Positions 9,645 through 20,070 of a stretch of DNA of 64,000 nt are shown one piece after another. Made by a program: the position numbers and the translations under genes. The stretch's first letter is position 1. Each line of letters starts with the position of its first letter. The stretch spans positions 62,001 to 126,000 of the forward strand of contig JAVBJU010000014.1 of assembly GCA_031546825.1 (NCBI GenBank), given 5' to 3'. The notes beneath the pieces are model-generated. The model was not told where the DNA came from. It was given only the letters and a program-made list of their open reading frames with translations, and did no database searches. This stretch comes from Hohaiivirga sp031546825. Lineage in GTDB: Bacteria > Pseudomonadota > Alphaproteobacteria > Rhizobiales > Beijerinckiaceae.

Positions 9645-11054
9645 TTACGCCGTGGCTTCCCGTCGCGCCTTCCGGCCCATCACCCAATAGCTGATGCCAA
9701 GGATGACAAACCATAGCGGCGTAATTATCAGCGCCTCTCGCGTATCGGCTTCGAGCGTCAATAGCACGAGAACGCACGCGAAAAAGGCGAGGCATACCCA
9801 GCACATCACCACACCGCCCGGCATTTTATAGGGCGAGGCGGCGTGCAGTTGGGGACGCTTCTTGCGATAGGCGATGTACGAGCACAAAATCATGCTCCAC
9901 ACGAACATAAACAAGATGGCGGAAACTGTGGTGACGAGCGTGAAGGCTGTCATCACGTTGGGGATGAGATAAATCAGCACCACGCCACCCAAGAGGCAGG
10001 TGCAGGAAAACAGAAGCCCCATGAACGGCACGGCGCGGCGCGACAGACGCGCAAAATCCTTCGGGGCATCGCCTTGCTTGGCGAGACCATAGAGCATCCG
10101 ACTTGTGGAGAAGATGCCGCTGTTGGCCGACGACGCCGCCGAGGTCAGCACAACGAAGTTGATGACACCTGCTGCTGCCGGAAAGCCAACCAGAAGGAAC
10201 ATCTCGACGAAGGGGCTTTTGTCGCCAACAATCTGCCGCCATTGCGTCACCGACATGATCATGATCAGGGCGAGCACATAGAACATGATAACCCGGACCG
10301 GGATCGAGTTGATGGCTTTCGGCAAGGTGTTGTAGGGGTCTTTTGCTTCCGCAGCCGTTGCTCCCACAAGTTCTATCCCGACAAAGGCGAAAACCGCAAT
10401 CTGGAAGCCCGCGAAGAAGCCGCCCACACCCCTGGGGAACATGCCGCCATCGGCCCACAGATTGGAAAGAGAGGCAACCGAGCCCGAGGGCGAAGCAAAG
10501 CTCATGCCGATAAGTACGGCACCAAGCGCAATCAACGCCGTGATCGCCACGATCTTGATCATTGCAAACCAGAATTCCAGTTCACCAAACATTTTCACCG
10601 CAACGAGGTTCAAGCTGAGCAACAGCAGGATGCACCCGAGCGATGATATCCAGTGCGGCAATGTTGGGAACCAGAAGGCACAATAGCCGCTGATCGCCAC
10701 CACATCGGCCATGCCCGTGACCACCCAGCAGAACCAATAAGTCCAGCCGATGAAGTATCCGGCCCAGGGGCCGAGTAGGTCGGCGGCAAAGTCAGTAAAC
10801 GAGCGGTAGTTGAGGTTGGACAGAAGCAATTCGCCCATGGCGCGCATGACGAAAAACAGCATGAAGCCGATGATCATGTAGACGAAAATGATCGACGGAC
10901 CGGCAAGCTGAATGGTTTTACCCGACCCCATGAACAGGCCGGTGCCGATGGCCCCACCAATGGCGATGAGCTGGATATGCCGGTTGGTCAGGTTGCGTTG
11001 CAATTCCTGGTTGGAAGAGCCCTGCTCTTCCGGGGCCGATACTGACGTTGCCAT
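9645..11054 (-). CDS. cycA: Amino acid permease (CycA-type D-serine/D-alanine/glycine transporter)
   Basis: A 469-residue APC-superfamily transporter with about 12 transmembrane helices. The first helix contains IGGAIGTGLFMGSGKTI, the substrate-binding motif of the AAT family. The segment around YWFCWVVTGMADVVA and the overall length match CycA (D-Ala, D-Ser, Gly and cycloserine uptake in E. coli). Exact specificity cannot be read from sequence; AroP or ProY relatives look similar. A GGAGAG ribosome-binding site lies just before the start. The 187 bases upstream hold its promoter; no glycine riboswitch is apparent there. Confidence 0.88.
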   Translation of the reverse strand: MATSVSAPEEQGSSNQELQRNLTNRHIQLIAIGGAIGTGLFMGSGKTIQLAGPSIIFVYMIIGFMLFFVMRAMGELLLSNLNYRSFTDFAADLLGPWAGYFIGWTYWFCWVVTGMADVVAISGYCAFWFPTLPHWISSLGCILLLLSLNLVAVKMFGELEFWFAMIKIVAITALIALGAVLIGMSFASPSGSVASLSNLWADGGMFPRGVGGFFAGFQIAVFAFVGIELVGATAAEAKDPYNTLPKAINSIPVRVIMFYVLALIMIMSVTQWRQIVGDKSPFVEMFLLVGFPAAAGVINFVVLTSAASSANSGIFSTSRMLYGLAKQGDAPKDFARLSRRAVPFMGLLFSCTCLLGGVVLIYLIPNVMTAFTLVTTVSAILFMFVWSMILCSYIAYRKKRPQLHAASPYKMPGGVVMCWVCLAFFACVLVLLTLEADTREALIITPLWFVILGISYWVMGRKARREATA

Positions 11055-11241
11055 GTTTCTCTCCCCAACGCGCCACTGCTTTTTAATGCTGCGGCATTCG
11101 TTTTAAAATGAGTCGATGCGCCGTCTGGGCACCGTCGAACGCGCTTCTTGCTTTTTTTATAGTCTGTATGCTCGTTTTTAAACAACGCCTTCCCGCGCAA
11201 CGCAAGCGCTGCAAGCCATTTGGCAATAAATAATTATGGGG

Positions 11242-11880
11242 TCATCGCGCCATCGTGAGAATTCTCAGGGCGAACGCCCCGAATAAACCGGCAAAACTCA
11301 GGTCAATGGCGCGCAGCACCTTGGGCCTCTCTTGCAAAACATGGATCACCTTATCCGCGCCGAAGATGAGCAGGATGCACAGCGGCGTCGAAAACAGGAT
11401 GAAATAGAGGCCGAGGAAAAACAGCTTACTCGAAGCATGGGGATCTGCCGCTTGCACGAATTGCGGCAGGAAGGTTACGAAGAACAGTATGACCTTGGGG
11501 TTGGTCAGATTAATACCAAGCCCGACCAGCATATTCTGGAGGAACGAGGCCTGCGCGCCTTTCTCCTCCCGCATCTTAAACGCCGAGCCATGGCGAACCG
11601 CGCCGAAGGCAAGCCACAGGAGATAGAGCGCCCCGATAACTTTCAGGGCGGTGAATGCGGCCTCCGAGGCATGGAGTAGGGCTGAGATGCCAAAAGCCGC
11701 CAGTATTGTGTGAACGCCACAACCAGCGAGCGCCCCTATCATGCAGGCGAGCCCCGCCCTGCGACCGCCCGACAACGTTTTGGCGAGAAACAGGCTCATA
11801 TCCGGTCCCGGCGTGATGAACAAAACGAAGCATGCCACCGAAAATGACAGAAGCACCGAAAGATCGGGAAGAAAAGCCAT
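11242..11880 (-). CDS. LysE/RhtB-family amino acid exporter
   Basis: A 212-residue membrane protein with six predicted helices. The FITPGPDMSLFLA segment near residues 21-34 is the family signature, followed by the Gly-rich second helix. LysE/RhtB proteins export basic or neutral amino acids such as lysine, threonine or homoserine. It lies between an uptake permease and a gamma-glutamyltransferase on the same strand, which suggests amino acid homeostasis, but substrate and operon membership are uncertain. Confidence 0.88.
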   Translation of the reverse strand: MAFLPDLSVLLSFSVACFVLFITPGPDMSLFLAKTLSGGRRAGLACMIGALAGCGVHTILAAFGISALLHASEAAFTALKVIGALYLLWLAFGAVRHGSAFKMREEKGAQASFLQNMLVGLGINLTNPKVILFFVTFLPQFVQAADPHASSKLFFLGLYFILFSTPLCILLIFGADKVIHVLQERPKVLRAIDLSFAGLFGAFALRILTMAR

Positions 11881-11914
11881 GAAAACACCCGCCGGAAAGC
11901 ATTATTCATAGCGG

Positions 11915-11945
11915 CAAACGGGCGCCCTTGGGAAGCGCCCGTTTG
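11915..11945. terminator. Hairpin between the gamma-glutamyltransferase and LysE-type genes
   Basis: An 11-bp perfect stem, CAAACGGGCGC/GCGCCCGTTTG, with a nine-base loop lies just after the gamma-glutamyltransferase stop. There is no clear T tract on either strand, so it may be a weak terminator or an mRNA-stabilising structure. Confidence 0.45.
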
Positions 11946-11967
11946 CGTTATTGAAGGCGAACCGCGC

Positions 11968-13737
11968 CTAATTGCCGATGGCAACCCCTTCACGGCGGCT
12001 GTCGGCCCCGCCGACGAAGCCATCCGGCGTCACGACAATGGCCTGGATACCGGAGTTTTGCTCCATCAGCTTGACCTCATGGCCTTTGGCTTCGAGAGCC
12101 GCCTTCCAGCCTTCGGCTTCGGTTCCCTGCTCAAGCTCGGTTGGGCCATTGCGGCTACCCACATTCGGGAGATCGACCGCCACTTGCGGGTCCATCTTCC
12201 AGTCAATGAGCGCCACCAGTGTTTTCGCGACATAAGGTATGATCTGGCTGCCACCCGGCGAGCCAACGATGGCATAGAGCTTGCCATCGCGATCGAAAAC
12301 CAGGGTTGGGGCCATGGAGCTGCGCGGACGCTTGCCCGCAGCCACGGCGTTCGCCACCGGCTTGCCGTCTTCGGTTGGGGCCAAGTTGAAATCAGTCAGC
12401 TCGTTATTGAGCAGAAAGCCGCTTTTGGTCATCTGGCGTGAGCCAAAGCCGTCTTCGATTGTGGTGGTCATGGATACGGCGTCGCCATTGCGGTCAACGA
12501 TGGCGACATGGCTGGTGCCGTGCTCAATGCCGTCGGAGGGCGCAAACAGGAAGCTCTTCTTCATCGGCGGTGTGCCAGGGCTGGCCTTGCCCATGGACTT
12601 GTCCGGGTTGATGAGAGCGGCGCGAGATTTGAGATAAAGCGGATCGGTCAACCCCTCAACCGGCACCGAGATGAAATCCGGGTCTCCCACATAGAGATTG
12701 CGATCTGCGAAGGCCAGCCGTCCCGCCTCGGCGAGCCAATGGGTTGCTTCCGCACCGGGCTTTTCGGTGAGCGCCGCCAGATCCTTCTCCTGCAACACGC
12801 CGAGAATTTGCAAAATGGCAATGCCGCCCGAGCTTGGCGGGGCCATGCCGCATATCTTGTAATCGCGGTATGCGCCGCAGACCGGCGCGCGCTCAGCCGC
12901 CTTATAGGCGGTGAGGTCGGCAAGCGACATTTTGCCGGGATTGGTCGGGTGAGCGGCAACTGTTGCGACAATATCCTCGGCAATCGCGCCGGAATAGAGG
13001 GCATCCGCGCCCTTTTCCGCGATGGCGCGCAAGGTAGCGGCGAAGGCCGGGTTCTTCAGGCGGTAGCCCACGTCGCGGGGCTTGCCAGCATCATCATAGA
13101 AATAGGCGCGGGCAACCGGATTGGACGGCAGATACTTTTCACCGGCCAGCGCGCCATTGAGCCGGGGCGATACGGTAAAGCCCTCATCGGCCAGCTTGAT
13201 CGCAGGCTCAAACAGCCTGGCCCACGGCAGCTTGCCCCATTTCTTATGGGCCGCTTCCAGCGCCCGCAGGGTTCCCGGTACGCCGACCGAGCGGCCACCG
13301 ACAACCGCGTCATAAAACTTCATCGGCTTGCCGTCCGGCGCCATGAAGAGGTCAGGCGCAGCCGCCATCGGCGCTTTCTCACGGCCATCAATGGTTTCGA
13401 CCTTGTTGGCGGATTTGTCGAAATGCACCATGAACAGCCCGCCGCCGATACCGGAGCTTTGCGGCTCAACCAGGTTCAGCACCATCTGCACCGCAACCGC
13501 CGCATCAACCGCGCTACCGCCCGCCGCAAGGATTTCCTTACCGGCCGCAGCCGCAAGCGGGTTCGCGGCGGCAACCATATCCTGCTTTGCCGAAGCGGCA
13601 GGGTGAAAGTTGCGGGTGGTTCCGGTTTCGGGCGCAGGCTGGAGCTGAGAAAAGCCACTGATGGGCACAAGTGTCGCAGCAGCCAAGGTGCAAGACAAAA
13701 CCAAACGGCACATCATGGGGCGCTCACGAAAGTTCAT
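11968..13737 (-). CDS. ggt: Gamma-glutamyltransferase (glutathione hydrolase)
   Basis: A periplasmic N-terminal-nucleophile enzyme of about 589 residues that cleaves glutathione and other gamma-glutamyl compounds. A signal peptide ends near ISGFSQ. The large-subunit opening AANPLAAAAGKEILAAGGSAVDAA is typical. The autoprocessing and catalytic Thr lies in HGTSHVAIVD, followed by GFLLNNELTDF, and the small subunit carries PGGSQIIPYV. The frame continues to 13857, but the ATG at 13737 has GAGAGGAAAA upstream and directly begins the signal peptide region. The neighbouring LysE exporter and CycA permease fit amino acid recovery. Confidence 0.95.
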   Translation of the reverse strand: MNFRERPMMCRLVLSCTLAAATLVPISGFSQLQPAPETGTTRNFHPAASAKQDMVAAANPLAAAAGKEILAAGGSAVDAAVAVQMVLNLVEPQSSGIGGGLFMVHFDKSANKVETIDGREKAPMAAAPDLFMAPDGKPMKFYDAVVGGRSVGVPGTLRALEAAHKKWGKLPWARLFEPAIKLADEGFTVSPRLNGALAGEKYLPSNPVARAYFYDDAGKPRDVGYRLKNPAFAATLRAIAEKGADALYSGAIAEDIVATVAAHPTNPGKMSLADLTAYKAAERAPVCGAYRDYKICGMAPPSSGGIAILQILGVLQEKDLAALTEKPGAEATHWLAEAGRLAFADRNLYVGDPDFISVPVEGLTDPLYLKSRAALINPDKSMGKASPGTPPMKKSFLFAPSDGIEHGTSHVAIVDRNGDAVSMTTTIEDGFGSRQMTKSGFLLNNELTDFNLAPTEDGKPVANAVAAGKRPRSSMAPTLVFDRDGKLYAIVGSPGGSQIIPYVAKTLVALIDWKMDPQVAVDLPNVGSRNGPTELEQGTEAEGWKAALEAKGHEVKLMEQNSGIQAIVVTPDGFVGGADSRREGVAIGN

Positions 13738-14011
13738 GTATTTTCCTCTCAAATCATTTTTCGCCGAAAAGGCCTTCGGTTCACCGTAAGAAAATACGGC
13801 ATTAATCAAAAACGGCCATTTTCGATCAGTAGATGAGACTGCGCCGCCATAAGGCAAGAGGCAATCACGCCCAAAGGAGGAGGCTTGCGAAAGCCGGTTA
13901 GTCTTGAAACAATCGGGACGCGTTTTTTACTACAGCGCACAAGTGGTAATTTATGCCATGATGCCGCCATCAATCCTGTCAATTTTTGCTCGCCAAACAA
14001 CACGGGGCGCC

Positions 14012-14560
14012 ATGCTGAAATTTTTGAAAAGGACTCTAATGGGCGGCACCATCGTCGGCGCTTTGATAGTCGGCTTCGTCTATTGTACGTCGGCAATCGA
14101 GGGCCCCAAGCGCACGTGCGCCACGCGGGATCGTCCAGCAACGGAGAGATGGGTGAGGAGTGTTCCTGTAGAGCACATCAATCGGGTTTTGAATAAAAAT
14201 GGCGTAAAAAATCTGGTTTCAGACGATAATATCTTATGTACTGCTTCCAATGGTTTTCAAGACATCCACGTTGTTCTTCTTGTTGATCCGACCAAAGATG
14301 ATTTGTTTAATAATTACCGTGAATTTTCCAACGTCAATACGGGAAATTTCAAATTTACCGACAGAAGATTGATTGATGACGCAGACATCCAAGCAATAAT
14401 GCACCAAGATTTGCCACTGCATTTGAGAGGCATCGCACCTAAAGCTTATGTAAGATTCTACGAAATCTATATTGAAGCGCGGGGCGGGCAAATGACTCTC
14501 GGAGTTGCCGAAGACGAGGCCAAGCCCTTCCTGATGATAATCTATTCAACTAACTGGTGA
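14012..14560 (+). CDS. Hypothetical membrane-anchored or exported protein, A+T-rich
   Basis: An unrecognised protein of about 182 residues. An N-terminal hydrophobic helix (residues 9-25, ending VGFVYCTSA) could be a signal anchor. The rest is soluble, with Cys at about 35 and 67. Its codons are visibly more A+T-rich than the flanking genes, consistent with horizontal acquisition. The ATG at 14012 is chosen because it starts directly before the hydrophobic segment; the frame is open from 13904. The last 14 codons have a diverged copy about 85 bases downstream. No function can be assigned. Confidence 0.65.
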   Translation: MLKFLKRTLMGGTIVGALIVGFVYCTSAIEGPKRTCATRDRPATERWVRSVPVEHINRVLNKNGVKNLVSDDNILCTASNGFQDIHVVLLVDPTKDDLFNNYREFSNVNTGNFKFTDRRLIDDADIQAIMHQDLPLHLRGIAPKAYVRFYEIYIEARGGQMTLGVAEDEAKPFLMIIYSTNW

Positions 14561-14598
14561 GAGTTTTTTAACGCGGATACGACCATCAATTCAATAAA

Positions 14599-14661
14599 TT
14601 CTTTCCAAGCAATGCTGAAAAGCCGTTCCTGCTAATCACCTATTCAAGAAATTGGAAGTAG
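14599..14661 (+). pseudogene. 3' remnant of a second copy of the preceding hypothetical gene
   Basis: In one frame this stretch reads FFPSNAEKPFLLITYSRNWK followed by TAG. The end of the intact gene just upstream reads EAKPFLMIIYSTNW followed by TGA. The match covers the final 14-15 residues in the same orientation and ends at a stop in both. No open frame of useful length precedes it, so it looks like the tail of a decayed tandem paralogue. Confidence 0.6.
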
Positions 14662-14704
14662 GTTAAAAAAACCGATCCATTAGCGGTGCCAAAAAAGCTC
14701 GCCG

Positions 14705-15628
14705 CTATTTCGGCAGAGGCCGCCAACGGCGGTGCATCCAGAGCCATTGCTCGGGGGTGTCGCGCACCCAGCCTTCAACCACATCGGTCATCATCTGCAT
14801 CGCCCCCTGCACGTCGATTTCGCCATTGGCATCACGGGGCAGGTCGAGGGGCGGTGTCAGTTGCAGGCGGAAGCGCAGGTTGGGAAGGCGGATGACGCGT
14901 ACGCCATGGACCGGGCAGTCGAATTGCCGGGCGAACTTGGCCATGATCGGGTTTGCCATGCAGTCGCGGCCCATGAAGTGCAGCTTGACGCCACGGGTGA
15001 AATGCTGGTCGATCAGCATGCCGAGATGGCCGCCGCGCTCCAATGTACCCTGCATGGCAAAAGCCGCGCCCTGGCGTGCTGCCTCAAGCCCACCCATCGC
15101 ACCGGAACGGATTTCATGAATCACCCGGGCAATGGCGGGGTCGTTGGGGGCGCGGAATACGGCGGTGGCTTCGAGGCCATAGGTCGCGGCGCAGATTGCC
15201 GGTAATTCCCAATTGGCGAGGTGGGCCGAGAAGATCAGGCCGGGCTTGTCATCCTCGCGTAAGGAAATGAAGTGCTCAATGCCCTCCACTTCGACACGAC
15301 CGACATTGTCAGAGCCATATTCATAATCGAACAATGTCTTGAGGTGGGCGTATTCTCCGCCAACGCGACCCAGGTTTTCCCAGGCACCGCAGGCAATCTG
15401 CTTGTGCTCGGCTGCGGTTTTCTCCGGAAAGACGGCGCGCAAATTCGCCAGGGCAACGCGATTGACCGGCAGCAGCGGGCCGATGGTGCGCGCGATGGCT
15501 CCGCCGAGCGCACTCGACCGTTCCGGGCCGAGAAAGCGCAAAAAGGCAAAGATACTCCGCACCACCCCAAGCATCACGGCCTCAAACAGCCGTGAGGTCA
15601 GGCTCCGTTTACGTCCGCCGACCGCCAT
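14705..15628 (-). CDS. lpxXL: Lipid A VLCFA acyltransferase LpxXL (HtrB/LpxL family)
   Basis: A 307-residue membrane-associated acyltransferase. The catalytic H-x4-D/E block reads SAHLANWE near residues 132-139, and the second block FRAPNDP and IDQHFTRG follow, as in LpxL/LpxM. In rhizobia the homologous enzyme moves the 27-hydroxy-C28 chain from AcpXL to lipid A. That role is inferred from position: it is the last gene of the acpXL cluster, six bases after adhXL. Confidence 0.9.
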   Translation of the reverse strand: MAVGGRKRSLTSRLFEAVMLGVVRSIFAFLRFLGPERSSALGGAIARTIGPLLPVNRVALANLRAVFPEKTAAEHKQIACGAWENLGRVGGEYAHLKTLFDYEYGSDNVGRVEVEGIEHFISLREDDKPGLIFSAHLANWELPAICAATYGLEATAVFRAPNDPAIARVIHEIRSGAMGGLEAARQGAAFAMQGTLERGGHLGMLIDQHFTRGVKLHFMGRDCMANPIMAKFARQFDCPVHGVRVIRLPNLRFRLQLTPPLDLPRDANGEIDVQGAMQMMTDVVEGWVRDTPEQWLWMHRRWRPLPK

Positions 15629-15634
15629 CGGGCC

Positions 15635-16657
15635 TCACAACGATACGAGAATCTTGCCGAAAACTTTTCTGCCTTCAAGCCGTTCCAGGCCCTTGGCATA
15701 GTCTTCGAGCGGGAAGATGGTGTCGATGATCGGCGTCATACCGCCCGACATTTTGTCCAGCGATTCGCGGATATTGCGGAGGTTGCAGCCAAAAGAGCCG
15801 AAAATCTTGTATTGCTGTTGGAAGAGCTGCATCAGGTTCATGGTGGTGGAAACGCCGGTGGTCGAGCCACAGGTGACCAACCGCCCACCCTTCTTGAGGC
15901 ACAGGAGCGAGCCATTCCATGTATCAACGCCCACGTGCTCGAACACCACATCGACGCCCTTGCGCTTGGTCAGGCGCCGCACTTCGCCTTCAAAGCGTTC
16001 GGTGCGGTAATTAACGACGAAATCAGCTCCAAGAGCCTTGGCCTTCTCGCCCTTCGCGTCATCGCCCACCGTGGTGTAAACCGTACAGCCGATGGCCTTT
16101 GCCATCTTGATCGCCACCGAGCCGATGCCGGAACCGCCAGCATGGACCAGAATTGATTCGCCGGGCTCAAGTTTGGCATTGTCGAACAGCATATGCTGCA
16201 CTGTGCCAAAGGCGATGGGCGCGCAGGCGGCTTCTTCAAGCGTCACGTTATCAGGCACCGGCACCACAAGGCGGGCAGGCATATTGATGAATTCCTGGCC
16301 GAAGCCGTCGATGTGGAAGCCATAGACGCCACCGACATTTTCGCAAAGATTGTCACGGCCCTTGAGGCAGTTCACGCATTCGCCACAGGTCTTGGCGCCA
16401 TACATGGTCACCTTCTGGCCGGGCTTGAACATTTCCGCGCCTTCACCGGCACAAACGATCTCGCCAGAGGCTTCCGCGCCGATGGACAGCGGCAGCTTGC
16501 GCTTGGCAAACGCCATGCCGCGATAGCCCCACACGTCAATGTGGTTAAGACCAACCGCCTTGACCCGGATCTGAACCTCGCCAGCCGCCGGAGCGGGGGG
16601 ATTATCAACCTCAACGATCCTGAGATCACGGTCGCCGAACAGCTGAAGAGCGCGCAT
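15635..16657 (-). CDS. Zinc-binding alcohol dehydrogenase-like protein of the VLCFA cluster
   Basis: A 340-residue medium-chain dehydrogenase/reductase, matching adh2XL of rhizobial VLCFA clusters. Structural-zinc cysteines are seen in CGECVNCLKGRDNLC near residues 92-106. The Rossmann motif GGSGIGSVAIKMAKAIG lies near 170-186. The likely role, inferred from the locus, is enoyl reduction or oxidation of the growing or hydroxylated long chain; the exact step is not established. It starts downstream of a hairpin at 16683-16706, so it may be partly uncoupled from the upstream genes. Confidence 0.88.
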   Translation of the reverse strand: MRALQLFGDRDLRIVEVDNPPAPAAGEVQIRVKAVGLNHIDVWGYRGMAFAKRKLPLSIGAEASGEIVCAGEGAEMFKPGQKVTMYGAKTCGECVNCLKGRDNLCENVGGVYGFHIDGFGQEFINMPARLVVPVPDNVTLEEAACAPIAFGTVQHMLFDNAKLEPGESILVHAGGSGIGSVAIKMAKAIGCTVYTTVGDDAKGEKAKALGADFVVNYRTERFEGEVRRLTKRKGVDVVFEHVGVDTWNGSLLCLKKGGRLVTCGSTTGVSTTMNLMQLFQQQYKIFGSFGCNLRNIRESLDKMSGGMTPIIDTIFPLEDYAKGLERLEGRKVFGKILVSL

Positions 16658-16682
16658 GGGAATTCCTGATAAGCAAGAGAAC

Positions 16683-16706
16683 CGGCATGAAGCGATGCTT
16701 CATCCG
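16683..16706 (-). terminator. Hairpin between fabG-like and adh-like genes
   Basis: Read on the minus strand, CCGGATGAAGC and GCTTCATGCCGG pair with one bulge around a short loop and are followed by a pyrimidine-rich TTCTCTT. It may attenuate transcription into adh and lpxXL rather than end it. Confidence 0.4.
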
Positions 16707-16815
16707 GCTGAAAAGACGTATGCAGGGATTAACCGGGGAAACCGCGCTTGGCAAGACTGATGAGCCGAAACGCATCGCTGATCTTGGGCAGAAACGTCCT
16801 TCCGAGACGCTTATC

Positions 16816-17558
16816 TCAGCGATGCACCCCAATCATCGTCGTCAGCCCGCCATCAATTGGCAGCACTGCGCCGGTGATGTAGGCCGCCGGTTCGCTCATC
16901 AGAAACGCGCAAAGGCCAGCAACTTCCTCGGGCTTGGCGAAGCGACCTGCCGGGATTTGCTTTTCCATGTTGTCACGATAAGCGGCATAGGGGGCCATCA
17001 TGTCGGTGTCGATGAAGCCGGGGGCGATGTAGTTGACCGTTACGCCGCGCTTGGCGCTCTCTACCGCTAGCGTGCGGCAATATGACAGCATGGCACCCTT
17101 GGAGGCGGCATAAGCGGCGTTACCGGGATTGCCATAGAGGGCAGCCACCGAGCCGATGACCGCAATGCGGCCCTGGCGCGCGCGCAGCATGGTGCGCAGC
17201 AGCGCCTTGGCGATCTGGGTCAGCGACCAGAAGTTAACCTGCATCGCCGCTTCCGCCTTGTCCTGCGCCATCATGGCGGCAAGGGCGTCGTAAGGCTGGC
17301 CAGCGTTGTGGATCAGGCCGAAATAGGTTTCTTCCTGCGCGGTTTCGCAGAAGGCGTCGAGGGCGGCGCGGTCTGAAAGATCAAGCGCGAAAGCGCGGAT
17401 ATCACGACCGGTTTCCTTGGCGAGATCGGCGGCAAGTGCTTCCGCTGCCGCGCCTGACGAGCGGTAGGTGAAATCTACGTTAAAACCTTGTGCGGCCAAC
17501 GTGCGAACGATGGCAGCGCCAACACCCTTGGCGCCGCCGGTAACGAGAATACGGTTGG

Positions 17559-17562
<4 letters not shown>
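16816..17562 (-). CDS. 3-oxoacyl-ACP reductase (FabG-like SDR) in the VLCFA cluster
   Basis: A 248-residue classical short-chain dehydrogenase. TGGAKGVGAAI at residues 8-18 binds the cofactor. The catalytic Ser is in VIGSVAA and the Tyr/Lys pair in YAASK, followed by PGFIDTDM. The start overlaps the fabF1 stop by four bases, so it is translationally coupled to the ketosynthase. A dedicated reductase for the elongation cycle is the simplest reading. The classic six-gene rhizobial cluster, as I recall it, lacks this gene. Confidence 0.88.
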
Positions 17563-18833
<1,271 letters not shown>

Positions 18834-18846
18834 TTCGCCGTTCTCC

Positions 18847-19974
18847 TCAAGCTTTCACGAGGCGCAATGCGCCTTCACCGCGACGGTGGCCGATGGATGT
18901 CACCACCGCTTCCGTCGCCTTACCCTGGGAAATCAGGGCCGCGCCAAGAACCGCGCCAATGGTGGCTTGGGGCTCAATGGTATGGCCGACGAGATCGCCC
19001 AATGCATGGATTGCACCGTTGCTGGCCAATTTCGCCAGTGCGTTCTTCTCTTCGGTGGTGATGCCAGCAAGGCCGGTTGCACCGGAGAAGACGGTAGCGT
19101 TGGAAGTTGCGCCGATTTCATTCCATGCCGTGGCCATGGCCTTTTCCACCGAACCCGCTTCACGCTTGGTGCGGTCGCTGGCGACTTTACCGAGCTTTGC
19201 CATGATTTTTGCGCCGCGCTTTTGCGCATGTTCGCGCGATTCCAGCAGCAGGAATGCGCCGCCGGAGCCAAGAATGAACCCGCCGCCTTCGGCTTCGCGC
19301 TCCCAAACCGATTTGAACGGCTTTTTCCAGAGATAGCCGCCCGCTTCGTGGATCAGAAGCACGTCCGGCCGCTCAGCGTTATAGGAACCACCCACCAGAA
19401 TGCAGTCCGCCTGCCCCGCGGCAATCCGCGCCTGCGCTATGCGCAAGGCATCCACGCCACAAGCTTCTTCACCCATGAAGGTGCGCGATGCCCCGGTGAC
19501 ACCGTGGACGATGGAAATATTGCCCGCGAGAAGGTTGGAGAGCTGCGCCAGGAATAAGGTTGGGCGAATGTCGCTCATCAGGCGCTCATTGAGATAAGCG
19601 CCGGGGTTTTCCGCGTCGCGCAGCCCGGTGAGAATCTGGCCATCGACCGCATAATCACGCTCACCGCCACCTGCCGCAACGATCAGGTGCATGGCATTTT
19701 TCAGTTCGGCGTTATCTTTGACACCGGCGGAATCGAGCGCAAGGCCTGCGGCGTAGACGCCTAGGCGCTGCCATGGCTCCATCTGGCGCTGGTCCGATTT
19801 CTTCGGAATCTGGCTGTCATATTCCGGCACACCAACGGGGTGAACCTGATATGAGGGAAACCTGTCGCCATCGGTTTTCGGAGGCGTTTTCGACGCGAGC
19901 GCAGAGAGATGCGCCTCGATGCCTTCGCCAACGCAGGAAACGATTCCGACGCCGGTCACCACCACATCATGCAT
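18847..19974 (-). CDS. fabF2XL: Beta-ketoacyl synthase-like protein FabF2XL with altered active site
   Basis: A thiolase-fold protein of about 375 residues starting MHDVVVTGVGIVS; an upstream ATG at 20004 adds a basic tail and is less likely. After the conserved ISI strand, where ketosynthases carry the nucleophile motif, it reads HGVTGASRTFMGEEACGVD. No normal C-x-S-G elbow is present, and the only nearby Cys is displaced. The first catalytic His motif is also missing (SGATGLAG instead of NAHGTST); the second, VGHT, remains. It is shorter than its partner. A non-condensing partner that shapes chain length, like the chain-length factors of type II polyketide synthases, is my inference. Confidence 0.85.
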   Translation of the reverse strand: MHDVVVTGVGIVSCVGEGIEAHLSALASKTPPKTDGDRFPSYQVHPVGVPEYDSQIPKKSDQRQMEPWQRLGVYAAGLALDSAGVKDNAELKNAMHLIVAAGGGERDYAVDGQILTGLRDAENPGAYLNERLMSDIRPTLFLAQLSNLLAGNISIVHGVTGASRTFMGEEACGVDALRIAQARIAAGQADCILVGGSYNAERPDVLLIHEAGGYLWKKPFKSVWEREAEGGGFILGSGGAFLLLESREHAQKRGAKIMAKLGKVASDRTKREAGSVEKAMATAWNEIGATSNATVFSGATGLAGITTEEKNALAKLASNGAIHALGDLVGHTIEPQATIGAVLGAALISQGKATEAVVTSIGHRRGEGALRLVKA

Positions 19975-20070
19975 ATGCCGTCTCCGTTTCAGCCACTTCC
20001 GCACAAACCCCGGAAATGCAGCAGGCCGATGCCCGCCTTATTAATTGCTACGCTACCATAACCGGCAGCG

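Noticed and set aside
18847..19974. Straight Cys-to-Ser replacement in the FabF2XL active site
   Set aside because: Alignment is ambiguous: a gapped alignment can place the nearby Cys at the nucleophile position. The finding is therefore worded as an altered motif rather than a single substitution.
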